64,000 nt of DNA, taken from positions 1 to 64,000 of the forward strand of contig JAJDUJ010000011.1 in the NCBI GenBank assembly GCA_022826705.1, in the 5' to 3' direction. The number at the start of each line of letters is the position of its first letter. The stretch's first letter is position 1. The notes beneath the pieces were generated by a model. The model saw nothing but the letters and a program-made list of their open reading frames with translations, did not search any database and was not told where the DNA came from. The DNA comes from Acidimicrobiia bacterium. Its GTDB lineage: Bacteria; Actinomycetota; Acidimicrobiia; Acidimicrobiales; Bin134. Shown one piece after another: positions 34,786 to 42,862 of the stretch. Position numbers and translations under genes: made by a program.

Positions 34786-35556
34786 CTATTGCGGCCGGGG
34801 GCGGCGAGGCAGGAAGGCGCTGGTTCGCTGGATGTACTCGTCGTAGCCGGGGCGCTTCCTCTTCATGCGGTGCTCCACCAGGGGCACGCCGGACACTTTG
34901 ACCAGAATCCAGGTGATCATTACCGGAGCGATCAGTCCCACGATCCCGATCGGCGTGGAAGCAGCCACCAAACCGATGCCCCACCAGGCGGTGGCGTCGC
35001 CGAAGTAGTTGGGATGACGGCTGTAGCGCCACAGGCCTCGATCCATCAGCTTCCCCGCATTGGCCGGATCTGCCTTGAACCGGGCGAGCTGCCAGTCGCC
35101 TGTGGCCTCGAAGCCGAAGCCGATCAGGAATACCACGGCACCGATCACCCACAGTGCACTCCAACCTCGATCGGCGTCGCTGATGCCGATCATGAGGGGA
35201 AGCGACATCACCCACATGGCGGCGGCCTGCAAGCCGAACACCCGCAGCAGGCTGGTTAGCCAGAAGCGGTCGCCGACTCGGCGGCGCATGGACTGGTAGC
35301 GGAAGTCCTCTTCTGCGCCGATGTTGCGAAACGCCAGATGGATGGCCAGGCGAAGCCCCCACGTGGTGGCCATGGCCACCAACAGGGCAGCCCGCACGCC
35401 GTGTCCGTCGGTGACCAGCAGGCTCACCCAGGCCACCACCACAAAGCCGAAGCCCCACAAGATGTCGACGATGCCGGCGTCTCGAATCGCCACGCTGATT
35501 GCCCACACCGTCAGCATCATTCCGGCGATCACCGCCGCTACCACCCATAAGACCAT
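34786..35556 (-). CDS. DUF1295 membrane protein (steroid 5-alpha-reductase/ICMT-like fold)
   Basis: A 256-residue polytopic protein with about six helices. The C-terminal block GLWRYSRHPNYFGDATAWWGIGL and EHRMKRKRPGYDEYIQRTSAFLP is the diagnostic DUF1295 motif, which is related to the NADPH-binding region of steroid 5-alpha-reductases and isoprenylcysteine methyltransferases. The natural substrate of bacterial DUF1295 proteins is mostly unknown; a lipid or terpenoid is likely. It lies about 2.4 kb from the sterol methyltransferase gene, but no operon joins them. Confidence 0.88.
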   Translation of the reverse strand: MVLWVVAAVIAGMMLTVWAISVAIRDAGIVDILWGFGFVVVAWVSLLVTDGHGVRAALLVAMATTWGLRLAIHLAFRNIGAEEDFRYQSMRRRVGDRFWLTSLLRVFGLQAAAMWVMSLPLMIGISDADRGWSALWVIGAVVFLIGFGFEATGDWQLARFKADPANAGKLMDRGLWRYSRHPNYFGDATAWWGIGLVAASTPIGIVGLIAPVMITWILVKVSGVPLVEHRMKRKRPGYDEYIQRTSAFLPRRPRPQ

Positions 35557-35582
35557 CTGCGATCAGCGTACCGTTGTGGGTT

Positions 35583-36332
35583 GTGGACTCCTCCGACCGC
35601 CACGTGTTGCTAACCTTCACCAACCCGGTGATCGGCCAGGAGGCCCGGTATCACCAATGGCACGACGTCCATCTCCACGAGGTTGTGTCGTGCGAGGGGG
35701 TGGTCAGCGGGCAGCGCTACCGGATGAGCCCCGACGCCGACGTACTGACGCCCCAGTGGATGCGCACCCACGCCGACCGCACCGACCTGCCGATGCCGTT
35801 CGAGTTCTTGGCCGTGTATGAGATCGAGGGCGACCTGGCCGCGGCCATCGAGGCAATCTCAACCAAAGACGACTACTCCATTCGGCCTGGCGACAGCCTC
35901 GACCACGACGCCGTGGCCAGTTGGGCATTCACCCAGACCGGTGCCCAGATCGGCTCGGCCAGCCCCGGTGAGGTTGACCATCTCGGGATCTCACTGGCCA
36001 ATCCCACCAAGGGCAACCTCGAGTGGTTTGAGCACTGGTACACCATCCACTACCGGGAAGTAATGGCGACCCCTGGCTTCTTAACCGGGCGGCGCTACTG
36101 GGCCGCCGCCAACACCCTCACCCCCCAATGGGCCATCGACCACGGTGAGATCGGGACCAACGGGATGCCGTTTCAGCACCTGGTCATTTACGAAGTGGGC
36201 TCACCGTACGCCAAAGCCAAACCAGCCCTAGAAGAGCAGCGGAAGAACTTCACCGTGTTCCCCGACGGCGCCATGGACTACAACGAGATCATCGCTTGGC
36301 GCTACACGCCGTTCGGCGAGCGGGCCGAGTGA
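35583..36332 (+). CDS. Internally duplicated dimeric alpha-beta-barrel protein (EthD-like)
   Basis: From the GTG at 35583 (or a TTG nine bases earlier) the product is about 249 residues and consists of two similar halves. Each contains a W-x-x-xHxxEV-type motif: YHQWHDVHLHEVVSCEGVVSGQRYR in two pieces near the start, and HWYTIHYREVMATPGFL near residue 150, followed by LTPQW in both. This is the ferredoxin-like dimeric alpha-beta-barrel pattern of EthD and related proteins, here fused as a tandem that would form the barrel within one chain. Enzymatic role unknown. Confidence 0.65.
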   Translation: MDSSDRHVLLTFTNPVIGQEARYHQWHDVHLHEVVSCEGVVSGQRYRMSPDADVLTPQWMRTHADRTDLPMPFEFLAVYEIEGDLAAAIEAISTKDDYSIRPGDSLDHDAVASWAFTQTGAQIGSASPGEVDHLGISLANPTKGNLEWFEHWYTIHYREVMATPGFLTGRRYWAAANTLTPQWAIDHGEIGTNGMPFQHLVIYEVGSPYAKAKPALEEQRKNFTVFPDGAMDYNEIIAWRYTPFGERAE

Positions 36333-36408
36333 CCCAGGAAGCCGATCCCTCAACCTCAACTAATACGACCCACCCGACATGACCGGAAACTGCGCCAGCT
36401 TCAAATTT

Positions 36409-36423
36409 GGTCCGAATAGGACC
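36409..36423. promoter_or_regulatory. Inverted repeat immediately upstream of small HTH gene pair
   Basis: GGTCC and GGACC flank a 5-bp centre (GAATA), ending four bases before the ATG at 36428. The position would allow autorepression by the HTH protein encoded in the pair, but the repeat is short. Confidence 0.35.
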
Positions 36424-36427
36424 ACTA

Positions 36428-36607
36428 ATGGCTAGAATTGGGCCAGTGGTTCAACTTGAGCTTGAGCGAATCGAAGCCTTGGAGCTGATGGGGATGGTCC
36501 TCGCCCACCTCAACAATGCCGAGGCGGCTGGCGATTTGTCACCGCGCATTCCGATGTTGATGTCGATTCGAGACAAGCTGGCCGACGGACTACGGGAGCA
36601 GCCATGA
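36428..36607 (+). CDS. Small protein of unknown function, first of an HTH gene pair
   Basis: A 59-residue helical protein from ATG 36428 (an upstream TTG and an internal GTG are alternatives). It contains VQLELERIEALELMGMVLAH in a mostly amphipathic helix and a basic, acidic mixed tail. No family recognised. Its stop overlaps the next start (ATGA), so it is coupled to a small DNA-binding protein, an arrangement shared with many two-gene regulatory or toxin-antitoxin modules. Confidence 0.5.
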   Translation: MARIGPVVQLELERIEALELMGMVLAHLNNAEAAGDLSPRIPMLMSIRDKLADGLREQP

Positions 36608-36864
36608 GCTATCGCGATGTAGATGTGTCCGCAGCTGATGCCTTGATGGACAAGTACCGAGGCGGCCTAGAAGACGAAATAGGTGCCGCTCTAGCTGTGG
36701 TTGGCCTTAGCGCTGATCGAGCTCACAAGGAGACGGCGATCCGAGACGACATGATTCGGGTGGCGCATCGCGTTGGGGCCTCGCTCCGACAACTCGCCGA
36801 GGCTTCGGGACTCGGCCGCAAGACGGTGACCGCCATCGTTGAATCCGATCAGGCACGAAACTAG
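36604..36864 (+). CDS. Small helix-turn-helix protein, second of the pair
   Basis: An 86-residue protein whose C-terminal third carries an HTH (RVGASLRQLAEASGLGRKTVTAIV), preceded by a helical region with no recognised domain. It could be an antitoxin, an autoregulator or a small nucleoid-type regulator. The spacing, size and four-base overlap with the upstream gene are the only functional clues; the 5' inverted repeat at 36409 may be its site. Confidence 0.6.
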   Translation: MSYRDVDVSAADALMDKYRGGLEDEIGAALAVVGLSADRAHKETAIRDDMIRVAHRVGASLRQLAEASGLGRKTVTAIVESDQARN

Positions 36865-36886
36865 GGGAAGGGCCGATTATCGGGAA

Positions 36887-37375
36887 TCAGGCCTTGTGCA
36901 TGGCAAATGGCATGTCGGGGTCGAGCACTTCTTGGATTTCGATCACGTTGCCGTCGGGGTCGCGCCCGTAAGTTGCCCGCAGTTGCAGCTTCTCCCCCCG
37001 TTCGCCCAGTTCCTCCTTCGTGGGCGGCGGACGGTGGAAGCGCATTCCGGCGGCCTGTAGCCGCTCGTACTCAGCGTCGATGTCGGTCACGTTGAGGGCG
37101 AAGTGGGTATAGCCGTGGTCGCAAACTGGCCGGTCGGGGTCGGAGGGAGCCCCGATCGGCTCGTGAAACTCGAAGAGTTCAATGAACAGATTGCCGGCCC
37201 GCAATATCAAACTGCTGGCCGCCGAATTCTCCAGCCCGACGATGCTGTCGATGATTTTGTCATCGGTCCAGCCCCTCTCATCCGCCACCTCGAATCCGAG
37301 TACCTCGGTGTAGAATTCCCGCATCCGGACTAGGTCCCCGGTGGACAATGCGATGTGATGGACCCCGTTGATCAT
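36887..37375 (-). CDS. VOC-family (glyoxalase/dioxygenase fold) protein
   Basis: The ATG at 37375 opens MINGVHHIALSTGDLVRMREFY; 162 residues. Two beta-alpha-beta-beta-beta modules are visible, with metal-ligand candidates His in HHIAL, Glu in NLFIELFEF, His in THFALNV and Glu in VIEIQEV. The fold covers glyoxalase I, methylmalonyl-CoA epimerase and extradiol dioxygenases; length and DPDGNVIEI favour a small lyase or epimerase-like VOC protein. Substrate unknown. Confidence 0.85.
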   Translation of the reverse strand: MINGVHHIALSTGDLVRMREFYTEVLGFEVADERGWTDDKIIDSIVGLENSAASSLILRAGNLFIELFEFHEPIGAPSDPDRPVCDHGYTHFALNVTDIDAEYERLQAAGMRFHRPPPTKEELGERGEKLQLRATYGRDPDGNVIEIQEVLDPDMPFAMHKA

Positions 37376-37505
37376 GGTTCTATCTTCCCGGTAGCCATAC
37401 GCGGAGCGTACCGCCGGGCAAGGCCTCACTTCGACAAGCATCCTTCCCCATTGAACGTGCTGAATTATCTTGGCGCCAGACCACAGGACCGTCGGAAAGG
37501 GCGCC

Positions 37506-37931
37506 ATGTCAGAAGAGATCAGAACCCTGTTGGCCCGCTATTCCGATGCAGTGTGCCGCTTCGACGCCGATCAGTGGGCGGCTACCTGGGCCACCGACGC
37601 AGTGTGGGAGATGGGCCCGATGACCAAGACCGGTCGGGATGAGATCTCCACGTCCTGGCAAGGCATGCTCGCTCGCCTCGACGGGGTGATCCATGCCTAT
37701 CTCAACGGTTGGGCCGATCTTGATGAGGAGGCGGGTACCGGCACCGGGCGCTGGTACGTGATCGAGCACTTCAAGCGCCCCGACGAAGGCCCCATGACCA
37801 TGTACGGCTACTACGACGACGAGTACTGCCTGGAAGACGACGAGTGGAAGTTCGCCCGCCGCGCCCTCCACCGTATCTACTACGGCCCGCCCGACATGTC
37901 CGGCGACTTCACGGGCTTCGGTCTCCAATAG
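37506..37931 (+). CDS. SnoaL-like (NTF2-fold) protein
   Basis: A 141-residue single-domain protein from an ATG preceded by GGAAAGG. Its pattern (LLARYSDAVCRFDADQWAA..WATDAVWEM, MLARLDGVIHAYLNG, GRWYVIEHF) is that of the SnoaL-like/polyketide-cyclase and ketosteroid-isomerase superfamily. Such proteins are small isomerases, dehydratases or hydrolases. It sits 33 bp before the sterol methyltransferase gene, so a related lipid substrate is possible but unproven. Confidence 0.8.
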   Translation: MSEEIRTLLARYSDAVCRFDADQWAATWATDAVWEMGPMTKTGRDEISTSWQGMLARLDGVIHAYLNGWADLDEEAGTGTGRWYVIEHFKRPDEGPMTMYGYYDDEYCLEDDEWKFARRALHRIYYGPPDMSGDFTGFGLQ

Positions 37932-37964
37932 TAAGAGTGTCGCAACCAATCTTGAAGGGGCTCA

Positions 37965-38990
37965 ATGTCTGCCAAGCTCGCCAACATTTTGAAGAAGCCA
38001 GGAAGCACGGAAGCCGTCGACCCGACTATTCGCGAATACGAGCGCCGATTCAGGCAACTCAAGAACAGCGATTCAGGCAGCGGGGAAGACGACCACGAAG
38101 AGTTCAACAATCTCTATTACGACGTGGCCACGGACTTCTACGAGTACGGCTGGGGCAGGTCTTTTCACTTTGCCCCCCGTGTCGCCGGGGAGAGCTTGGA
38201 GGCTTCCATCAGACGCCACGAGCACTTCTTGGCCCACAAGCTCGAGTTGCGGCCTGGGATGGTTGTGGCCGACCTAGGTTGCGGCATTGGCGGCCCGCTA
38301 TTGGAGATTGCCCGCTTTTCCGGGGCCAAGGTCGTCGGCGTGAACAGCAACGCCTACCAATTGGAACGCGCCCGGAAGCTGGCGGAAGAGGCGAAGCTCA
38401 CCCATCTGGCCGATTTCCTGCACTGCGACTTTCTGAACGTCAATGCCCCCGACGAGTCGTTCGACGCGGTGTACGGCATTGAGGCCACCTGTTGTGCCCC
38501 CGACAAAGAGAGCATCTACGGCGAGGCCTTCCGCTTGCTGAAGCCCGGGCAGTGCTTCGCCGCTCACGAATGGTGTCTCACTGATCGCTTCGACGCTGAG
38601 AATCCCCTCCACCTCAAGATCAAGAACAACCTCCTGTTGGGAACCGGGCTGACTGACCTGGACGACCTACCAACCGTTGACCACGCGCTCAAGTCGGTGG
38701 GTTTCGAGATATTGGAAACAAGTGATCTCGCGATTCCAGCCGGCCCGTCAATCCCCTGGTATCAACCCCTGGTAAGCCCGGGGTTCTCTCTGACGGGACT
38801 GCGCGCGTCGGCCATAGGTCGCTGGATGACCACCCAGTCGCTACGGGTGCTCGAAGCGCTTCGCGTCGTGCCGCAAGGAGCAGTTCGCGTGTCGGAAACC
38901 CTGAACATCGGCGCGGAGGGCCTAGCCGAGGCAGGCAAGCTCGGCATCTTCACCCCGGCGTATTTCTTCCTCGCCCGCAAGCCCGGCTAG
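37965..38990 (+). CDS. Sterol C-24 methyltransferase-like SAM methyltransferase (ERG6/SMT family)
   Basis: A 341-residue methyltransferase with all regions that define eukaryotic-type sterol methyltransferases. The sterol-binding region I aromatic patch FYEYGWGRSFHF lies at residues 58-69, the HEHFLAHKL helix at 85-93, the SAM-binding loop VADLGCGIGGP at 101-111, and the IEATCCAP segment at 172-179 (IEATCHAP in fungal and plant enzymes). The SMT C-terminal domain follows, ending SLRVLEALRVVPQG...GKLGIFTPAYFF. The family transfers methyl from SAM to the C-24 double bond of a sterol side chain. Its size matches ERG6 and no truncation is seen. No oxidosqualene cyclase or squalene epoxidase is in this window, so substrate supply, including host-derived sterol, is open. 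Confidence 0.9.
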   Translation: MSAKLANILKKPGSTEAVDPTIREYERRFRQLKNSDSGSGEDDHEEFNNLYYDVATDFYEYGWGRSFHFAPRVAGESLEASIRRHEHFLAHKLELRPGMVVADLGCGIGGPLLEIARFSGAKVVGVNSNAYQLERARKLAEEAKLTHLADFLHCDFLNVNAPDESFDAVYGIEATCCAPDKESIYGEAFRLLKPGQCFAAHEWCLTDRFDAENPLHLKIKNNLLLGTGLTDLDDLPTVDHALKSVGFEILETSDLAIPAGPSIPWYQPLVSPGFSLTGLRASAIGRWMTTQSLRVLEALRVVPQGAVRVSETLNIGAEGLAEAGKLGIFTPAYFFLARKPG

Positions 38991-39712
38991 CGGGAGGCCC
39001 GCTCAACCAGCCACCCGAAGATGGGGTCGGTGGGGCGGGTGGGCATCATCTCGGGGTGCCATTGGACAGCGACCACGTGATCGCCCATCTCCACGCCCTC
39101 GATGGTGCCGTCGTCGGCTCGGGCGGTAACGGTTAGATCATGGCCCAAATCGGCCACCGTTTGGTGGTGAAGGCTGTTCACCTGGGCTGAGGGGCCGTAC
39201 AGCTCATGCAGGGTGGAGCCCTCGGCGAAACTCACCTCGTGGATGGTGGAGTCGATGGGCAAGTCGAAGCGGCCGTGTTCGGGCACGTGCTGGTGCAGCG
39301 TGCCACCTTGGTGGACGTTGAGCACTTGGATGCCCCGGCAGATGCCGAGCACCGGGACTTCGGCATCGAGGGCGGCAGAGAGCAAGGCCAGCTCTAGATC
39401 GTCGCGCTCGGGCTCGAGGGGCAGCAGCTCGGGATCGGGATCGGCCCCATAGAGGATCGGGTCGATGTCGGTTCCCCCGGGGAGGACGATCCCATCAAGC
39501 CGCTCTCCGACCGCGGCGGGATCGACATCGATGGGTATGTGAACCGGTATCCCGCCGGCTTCGATGACGCCGCGGGCGTAATCCGCCATGTACAGATCGA
39601 CATCGCTATTGGCCATCGGCTCGGGAAAGCCGCTGATCTCCGATGCCCGCTTGCGCCGGCCGGGCAGTCCGATCAATGGGGGTCTTGTGGTCACCGAATT
39701 GTTCGCTTCCAA
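38987..39712 (-). CDS. Gamma-glutamyl-GABA hydrolase (PuuD-like, class I glutamine amidotransferase fold)
   Basis: A 241-residue peptidase C26-type hydrolase. The nucleophile Cys125 is in VLGICRGIQVLN, the catalytic His/Glu are in VAVQWHPEMM, and the N-terminal PLIGLPGRRKR and VLPGGTDIDP are typical of PuuD. PuuD releases GABA and glutamate from gamma-glutamyl-GABA at the end of the glutamylated putrescine route. This fits the oxidase, dehydrogenase and transporter locus 5 kb upstream, although it is not in that operon. Its 3' end overlaps the sterol methyltransferase gene by four bases. Confidence 0.88.
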   Translation of the reverse strand: MEANNSVTTRPPLIGLPGRRKRASEISGFPEPMANSDVDLYMADYARGVIEAGGIPVHIPIDVDPAAVGERLDGIVLPGGTDIDPILYGADPDPELLPLEPERDDLELALLSAALDAEVPVLGICRGIQVLNVHQGGTLHQHVPEHGRFDLPIDSTIHEVSFAEGSTLHELYGPSAQVNSLHHQTVADLGHDLTVTARADDGTIEGVEMGDHVVAVQWHPEMMPTRPTDPIFGWLVERASR

Positions 39713-39774
39713 ACGCTCTCGCTGCGAACGTTAGTTTGGATTGCGGTGGCTGCTGGAGTGGAGGAGGAACGCTG

Positions 39775-41238
39775 ATGGACATCTACGACAACTGGATTGA
39801 CGGGGGGTTCGCTCCTCCTCCCAACGGCAGGCGCATGGCCACGACCAACCCGTTCTCTGGCGAGCCCTGGGCCGAGGTGGCCGACGACCCCGCTGCGGTG
39901 GACGACGCCGTCCAGGCGGCTCGGCGGGCGTTCACCGACGGCCCCTGGGCCACCATGGCCGCCACTGAGCGAGCCCAGCTGATGCGCCGCCTCGGTGAGC
40001 TTCTGACCCGAGATGCCGAGCTGTTAGGCCAGGTCGAGACCCGGGACAACGGCAAGATCATCCGCGAGACGTCAGCCCAGGCCAAAGGCTTGCAGGGCTA
40101 CTACGACTTCTTCGCCGGAATGGCCGACAAGATCGGCGGCGAGCAGCTTCCCAGCCCGTCGCCCAACTTCTTGGTGTATACCGAGCGCGAGCCCATCGGG
40201 GTGGTGGGAGCCATCATCCCGTGGAACTCGCCATTGGCCCTTTTGACCTGGAAGCTCGCCCCGCTGCTGGCCGCCGGGTGTACCGCGGTTGTCAAGCCAT
40301 CGGACATCACCCCGGTGACCGCGCTGATGCTGGCCGAGCGAACCGCCGAGGCCGGGTTTCCCCCCGGCGTGATCAACGTGGTGACCGGCGGGGCCGATGT
40401 GGGAGCAGCCATTACCTCCCATCCCGACATAGACAAGATCACCTTCACCGGCGGCGGGGCCACCGCCAAGCACGTGGCCCGGGCCGCGGCCGACAACCTA
40501 ACCCCCACGGTGCTGGAGCTGGGCGGCAAGTCACCCCAGATCATCTTCTCCGACGCCGATCCCGAGGCGGTGACCAACGGGCTGTTGGCCGGGATCTTCG
40601 CGGCCAGCGGGCAGACCTGCATTGCCGGGTCGAGGGCCTACATCCATCGAGACATTGCCGATGAGGTGGTCGGACGGGTGGTAGCCCGGGCCAACGAGCT
40701 GGTGCTAGGCGATCCCGCCGATGCTGCCACCGAAATGGGGCCGTCGGCGTCGGACGCCCAGCGAGACCGGATCCTGGCCATGATCGCCCAAGCCCGCTCA
40801 GAGGGCGCCACCATTGCCGCCGGCGGTGTGGTCGACCCCGACCTCGGCGGCCGGTTCGTACGCCCCACCGTGATCACCGGGGTGACCAACCAGTCCACCA
40901 TCGTCCGCGAGGAGGTGTTCGGCCCCGTGCTGGCGGTGCTGGACTTCGAAGACGAGGACGAGGTGGTGAAGCTGGCCAACGACAGCGACTACGGGCTGGC
41001 CGCCGGCATCTGGACCAACGACATCCGCCGGGCCCACCGAGTGTCGAGGGCACTGCGAGTAGGCACCGTGTGGATCAACACCTACCGCAACGTGAGCTAC
41101 ATGGCCCCCTTCGGCGGCTTCAAACAATCAGGCTACGGCCGGGACAACGGCCTCGAAGCCCTCGACGGCTTCCTCCAGACAAAAACCGTCTGGATAGAGC
41201 TAACCGGCGCCACCCGCGACCCGTTCGTGATCGGTTGA
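39775..41238 (+). CDS. Aldehyde dehydrogenase (BetB/ALDH superfamily)
   Basis: A 487-residue aldehyde dehydrogenase from an ATG with a strong GGAGGAGG ribosome-binding site. The nucleophile is in SGQTCIAGSR, the glutamate in LELGGKSPQII, with PWNSPLALLTWKLAPLLAAG and [14 protein letters not shown]. One oddity is TFTGGGATAK where most relatives read TFTGS at the NAD-contacting loop. Substrate is open; it differs from the PatD-like enzyme at 25.3 kb. It is divergent from PuuD with a 62-bp gap, so a link with amine catabolism is possible. Confidence 0.9.
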   Translation: MDIYDNWIDGGFAPPPNGRRMATTNPFSGEPWAEVADDPAAVDDAVQAARRAFTDGPWATMAATERAQLMRRLGELLTRDAELLGQVETRDNGKIIRETSAQAKGLQGYYDFFAGMADKIGGEQLPSPSPNFLVYTEREPIGVVGAIIPWNSPLALLTWKLAPLLAAGCTAVVKPSDITPVTALMLAERTAEAGFPPGVINVVTGGADVGAAITSHPDIDKITFTGGGATAKHVARAAADNLTPTVLELGGKSPQIIFSDADPEAVTNGLLAGIFAASGQTCIAGSRAYIHRDIADEVVGRVVARANELVLGDPADAATEMGPSASDAQRDRILAMIAQARSEGATIAAGGVVDPDLGGRFVRPTVITGVTNQSTIVREEVFGPVLAVLDFEDEDEVVKLANDSDYGLAAGIWTNDIRRAHRVSRALRVGTVWINTYRNVSYMAPFGGFKQSGYGRDNGLEALDGFLQTKTVWIELTGATRDPFVIG

Positions 41239-41332
41239 CTGGGAGGGTGGCGACTATGCCCTCGACTTCCACAGCGACATCAAGACTCTGATGATCTTTG
41301 ACAACTCGACTGAATGACCGCGTTTGGTGATT

Positions 41333-41361
41333 GCATTATGCCAGCGTTGCGGTCATAATGC
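41333..41361. promoter_or_regulatory. Probable VapBC autoregulatory operator
   Basis: GCATTATG (41333-41340) and CATAATGC (41354-41361) are perfect 8-bp inverted arms with a 13-bp spacer, and the second ends four bases before the antitoxin ATG. A dyad covering the start region is the usual binding site of ribbon-helix-helix antitoxins with their toxins. Confidence 0.6.
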
Positions 41362-41365
41362 TGTC

Positions 41366-41602
41366 ATGACTGTGCAGATCACGATTCGGGGGGTACCTGA
41401 GGAAGTCCGCGATGAGCTTTCAGCCCGGGCTGCTCTCAACCGGCAGTCCATGCAGGAGTTCTTGCGCGGCGAACTGGAGCGCATTGCGTCCCGGCCGACG
41501 CTGCGTTCTTGGCTTGACGAAGTCCAGCGCCGCAAGGCCGCGGCGGGAACCGGCGTCCCGACCTCGATAATCCTCGAAGACCGAGACGCTGATCGGAGGT
41601 GA
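41366..41602 (+). CDS. vapB: Ribbon-helix-helix antitoxin (FitA/VapB type)
   Basis: A 78-residue protein opening MTVQITIRGVPEEVRDELSAR, the N-terminal strand and helices of a FitA-like ribbon-helix-helix DNA-binding domain (AALNRQSMQEFLRGELER). The C-terminal tail (RRKAAAGTGVP...ILEDRD) would wrap the toxin. It neutralises the PIN nuclease encoded by the next gene, which overlaps its stop by GTGA. Confidence 0.9.
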   Translation: MTVQITIRGVPEEVRDELSARAALNRQSMQEFLRGELERIASRPTLRSWLDEVQRRKAAAGTGVPTSIILEDRDADRR

Positions 41603-42003
41603 GTGCCGTCGTCGACGCCTCCGTGCTGGTGGCAGTGCTCGTCGACTCTGAGCATGACGGTCCATGGGCAGAAGAGGCGATCTCAACCGGCCCTTTGGCC
41701 GCACCAGAACAGGCTCTAGTCGAGGCCACCAACATCCTTCGTCGGCAGGAGCTAAGGGGCATCCTCACACGGCTGGAAGCAACAGCCGCCCACCGAGACC
41801 TGCTCCGCCTTGATCTCGACCTCTACCCGTTTACGCCCTTCGCTGACCGCGTTTGGAAACTCAGGGTCAACCTCACCAGCTACGACGCCTGGTACGTGGC
41901 GTTGGCCGAAGCGCTCGATTGGCCGCTGTTGACCCTCGACCGCCGCATCAGCCGAGCCAGCGGCACCACATGTCAAGTGGTGACTCCCCCCGAGGAGACC
42001 TAA
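41599..42003 (+). CDS. vapC: PIN-domain toxin ribonuclease (VapC)
   Basis: A 134-residue PIN domain. Acidic metal-binding residues are seen in VVDASVLV (first Asp), ALVEATNILRR (Glu), TSYDAWYVALAEAL (Asp) and TLDRRI (Asp). VapC toxins cleave tRNA or rRNA in a Mg2+-dependent manner. Start is the GTG overlapping the antitoxin stop, which gives the coupled order antitoxin then toxin. All acidic positions are present, so it is probably active. The gene ends six bases before the convergent thioesterase gene. Confidence 0.92.
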   Translation: MSAVVDASVLVAVLVDSEHDGPWAEEAISTGPLAAPEQALVEATNILRRQELRGILTRLEATAAHRDLLRLDLDLYPFTPFADRVWKLRVNLTSYDAWYVALAEALDWPLLTLDRRISRASGTTCQVVTPPEET

Positions 42004-42009
42004 GCGCTG

Positions 42010-42849
42010 CTACATCGATCGGGAGGGGTCCATGGCGGCGGGGGCAGCTTTGGCCATGGAGTCTTGCTGGAAGGTGGCCACCAGCTGGCCTTCGGCGGTG
42101 AAAACCTCGCCCTGGCCGTAGACCCGGCCGTTGGCCGCCTTGGTGCCCGACATCTGGATCAGCAGCCACTGAGAAACGTCTAGGCGATCCAGGAAGTGGA
42201 GTGTGTGGGCGATTACCCCGGTGGACAAGGTGCGGTGGGCGTCCTCGATGCTGACCGTGTCCCGATGGGGGCGCATGGCCAAACCGATGATGTTGCCGCA
42301 GGTGGCCCATCCGGCGATGCCCTGGTTGGCGGCTTGAGATTCCACCCCCGGCTCGTAGCGGTGCCAGGCCCGCTCCACCGGCACGCCGTCGATCTCCGGC
42401 TCGCCGGGCACCGGACGCCAGTCGGCGCCGGGAAAGACGAAGGCGAAGCCAGGGTCCAACCCGTCGGGGCCGGGCACGTCGGGCATGACCGGGTCGTGGC
42501 GCATGAGGTCATCGTCCACCGTGCTCATCAGGATCAGCGCCCGACTCAGCAGCTTGCCCCCCTGGGTGGCGGTCACCGCATCGCTGGCCCAAGTGCGCCC
42601 GGCCTGCATGGAGTCGACGTCCACCTCGATGGGCAGGGTGTAGGTGCCGGCCCGGGCGAAGATGGCATGCACCGAGCGGATGTCCTTGGCGCCGCCGGCC
42701 TCCCGATCCGACGCCATCATCATCTGGGCCATGAGCTGCCCGCTGAACACCACATCGCGTCCCTCGGCCGACTCCGCCGGCTGGAAGACGTGATACCGCT
42801 GCTCACCGACCTCGGTGAGCTCCAAGATGTCAGGCAGTTCGCCGCTCAT
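42010..42849 (-). CDS. Acyl-CoA thioesterase II (TesB-like)
   Basis: A 279-residue double-hotdog thioesterase: N-terminal RDVVFSGQLMAQMMMASDREAG and KDIRSVHAIFARAGTY, then a C-terminal hotdog with DVSQWLLIQMSGTKAANGRVYGQGEVF split across lines, ending LVATFQQDSM. TesB enzymes hydrolyse medium and long acyl-CoAs to free acids and CoA. Probably followed by nothing on this strand, since VapC converges six bases away. Confidence 0.9.
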   Translation of the reverse strand: MSGELPDILELTEVGEQRYHVFQPAESAEGRDVVFSGQLMAQMMMASDREAGGAKDIRSVHAIFARAGTYTLPIEVDVDSMQAGRTWASDAVTATQGGKLLSRALILMSTVDDDLMRHDPVMPDVPGPDGLDPGFAFVFPGADWRPVPGEPEIDGVPVERAWHRYEPGVESQAANQGIAGWATCGNIIGLAMRPHRDTVSIEDAHRTLSTGVIAHTLHFLDRLDVSQWLLIQMSGTKAANGRVYGQGEVFTAEGQLVATFQQDSMAKAAPAAMDPSRSM

Positions 42850-42862
42850 CGGGCGCTATTGC

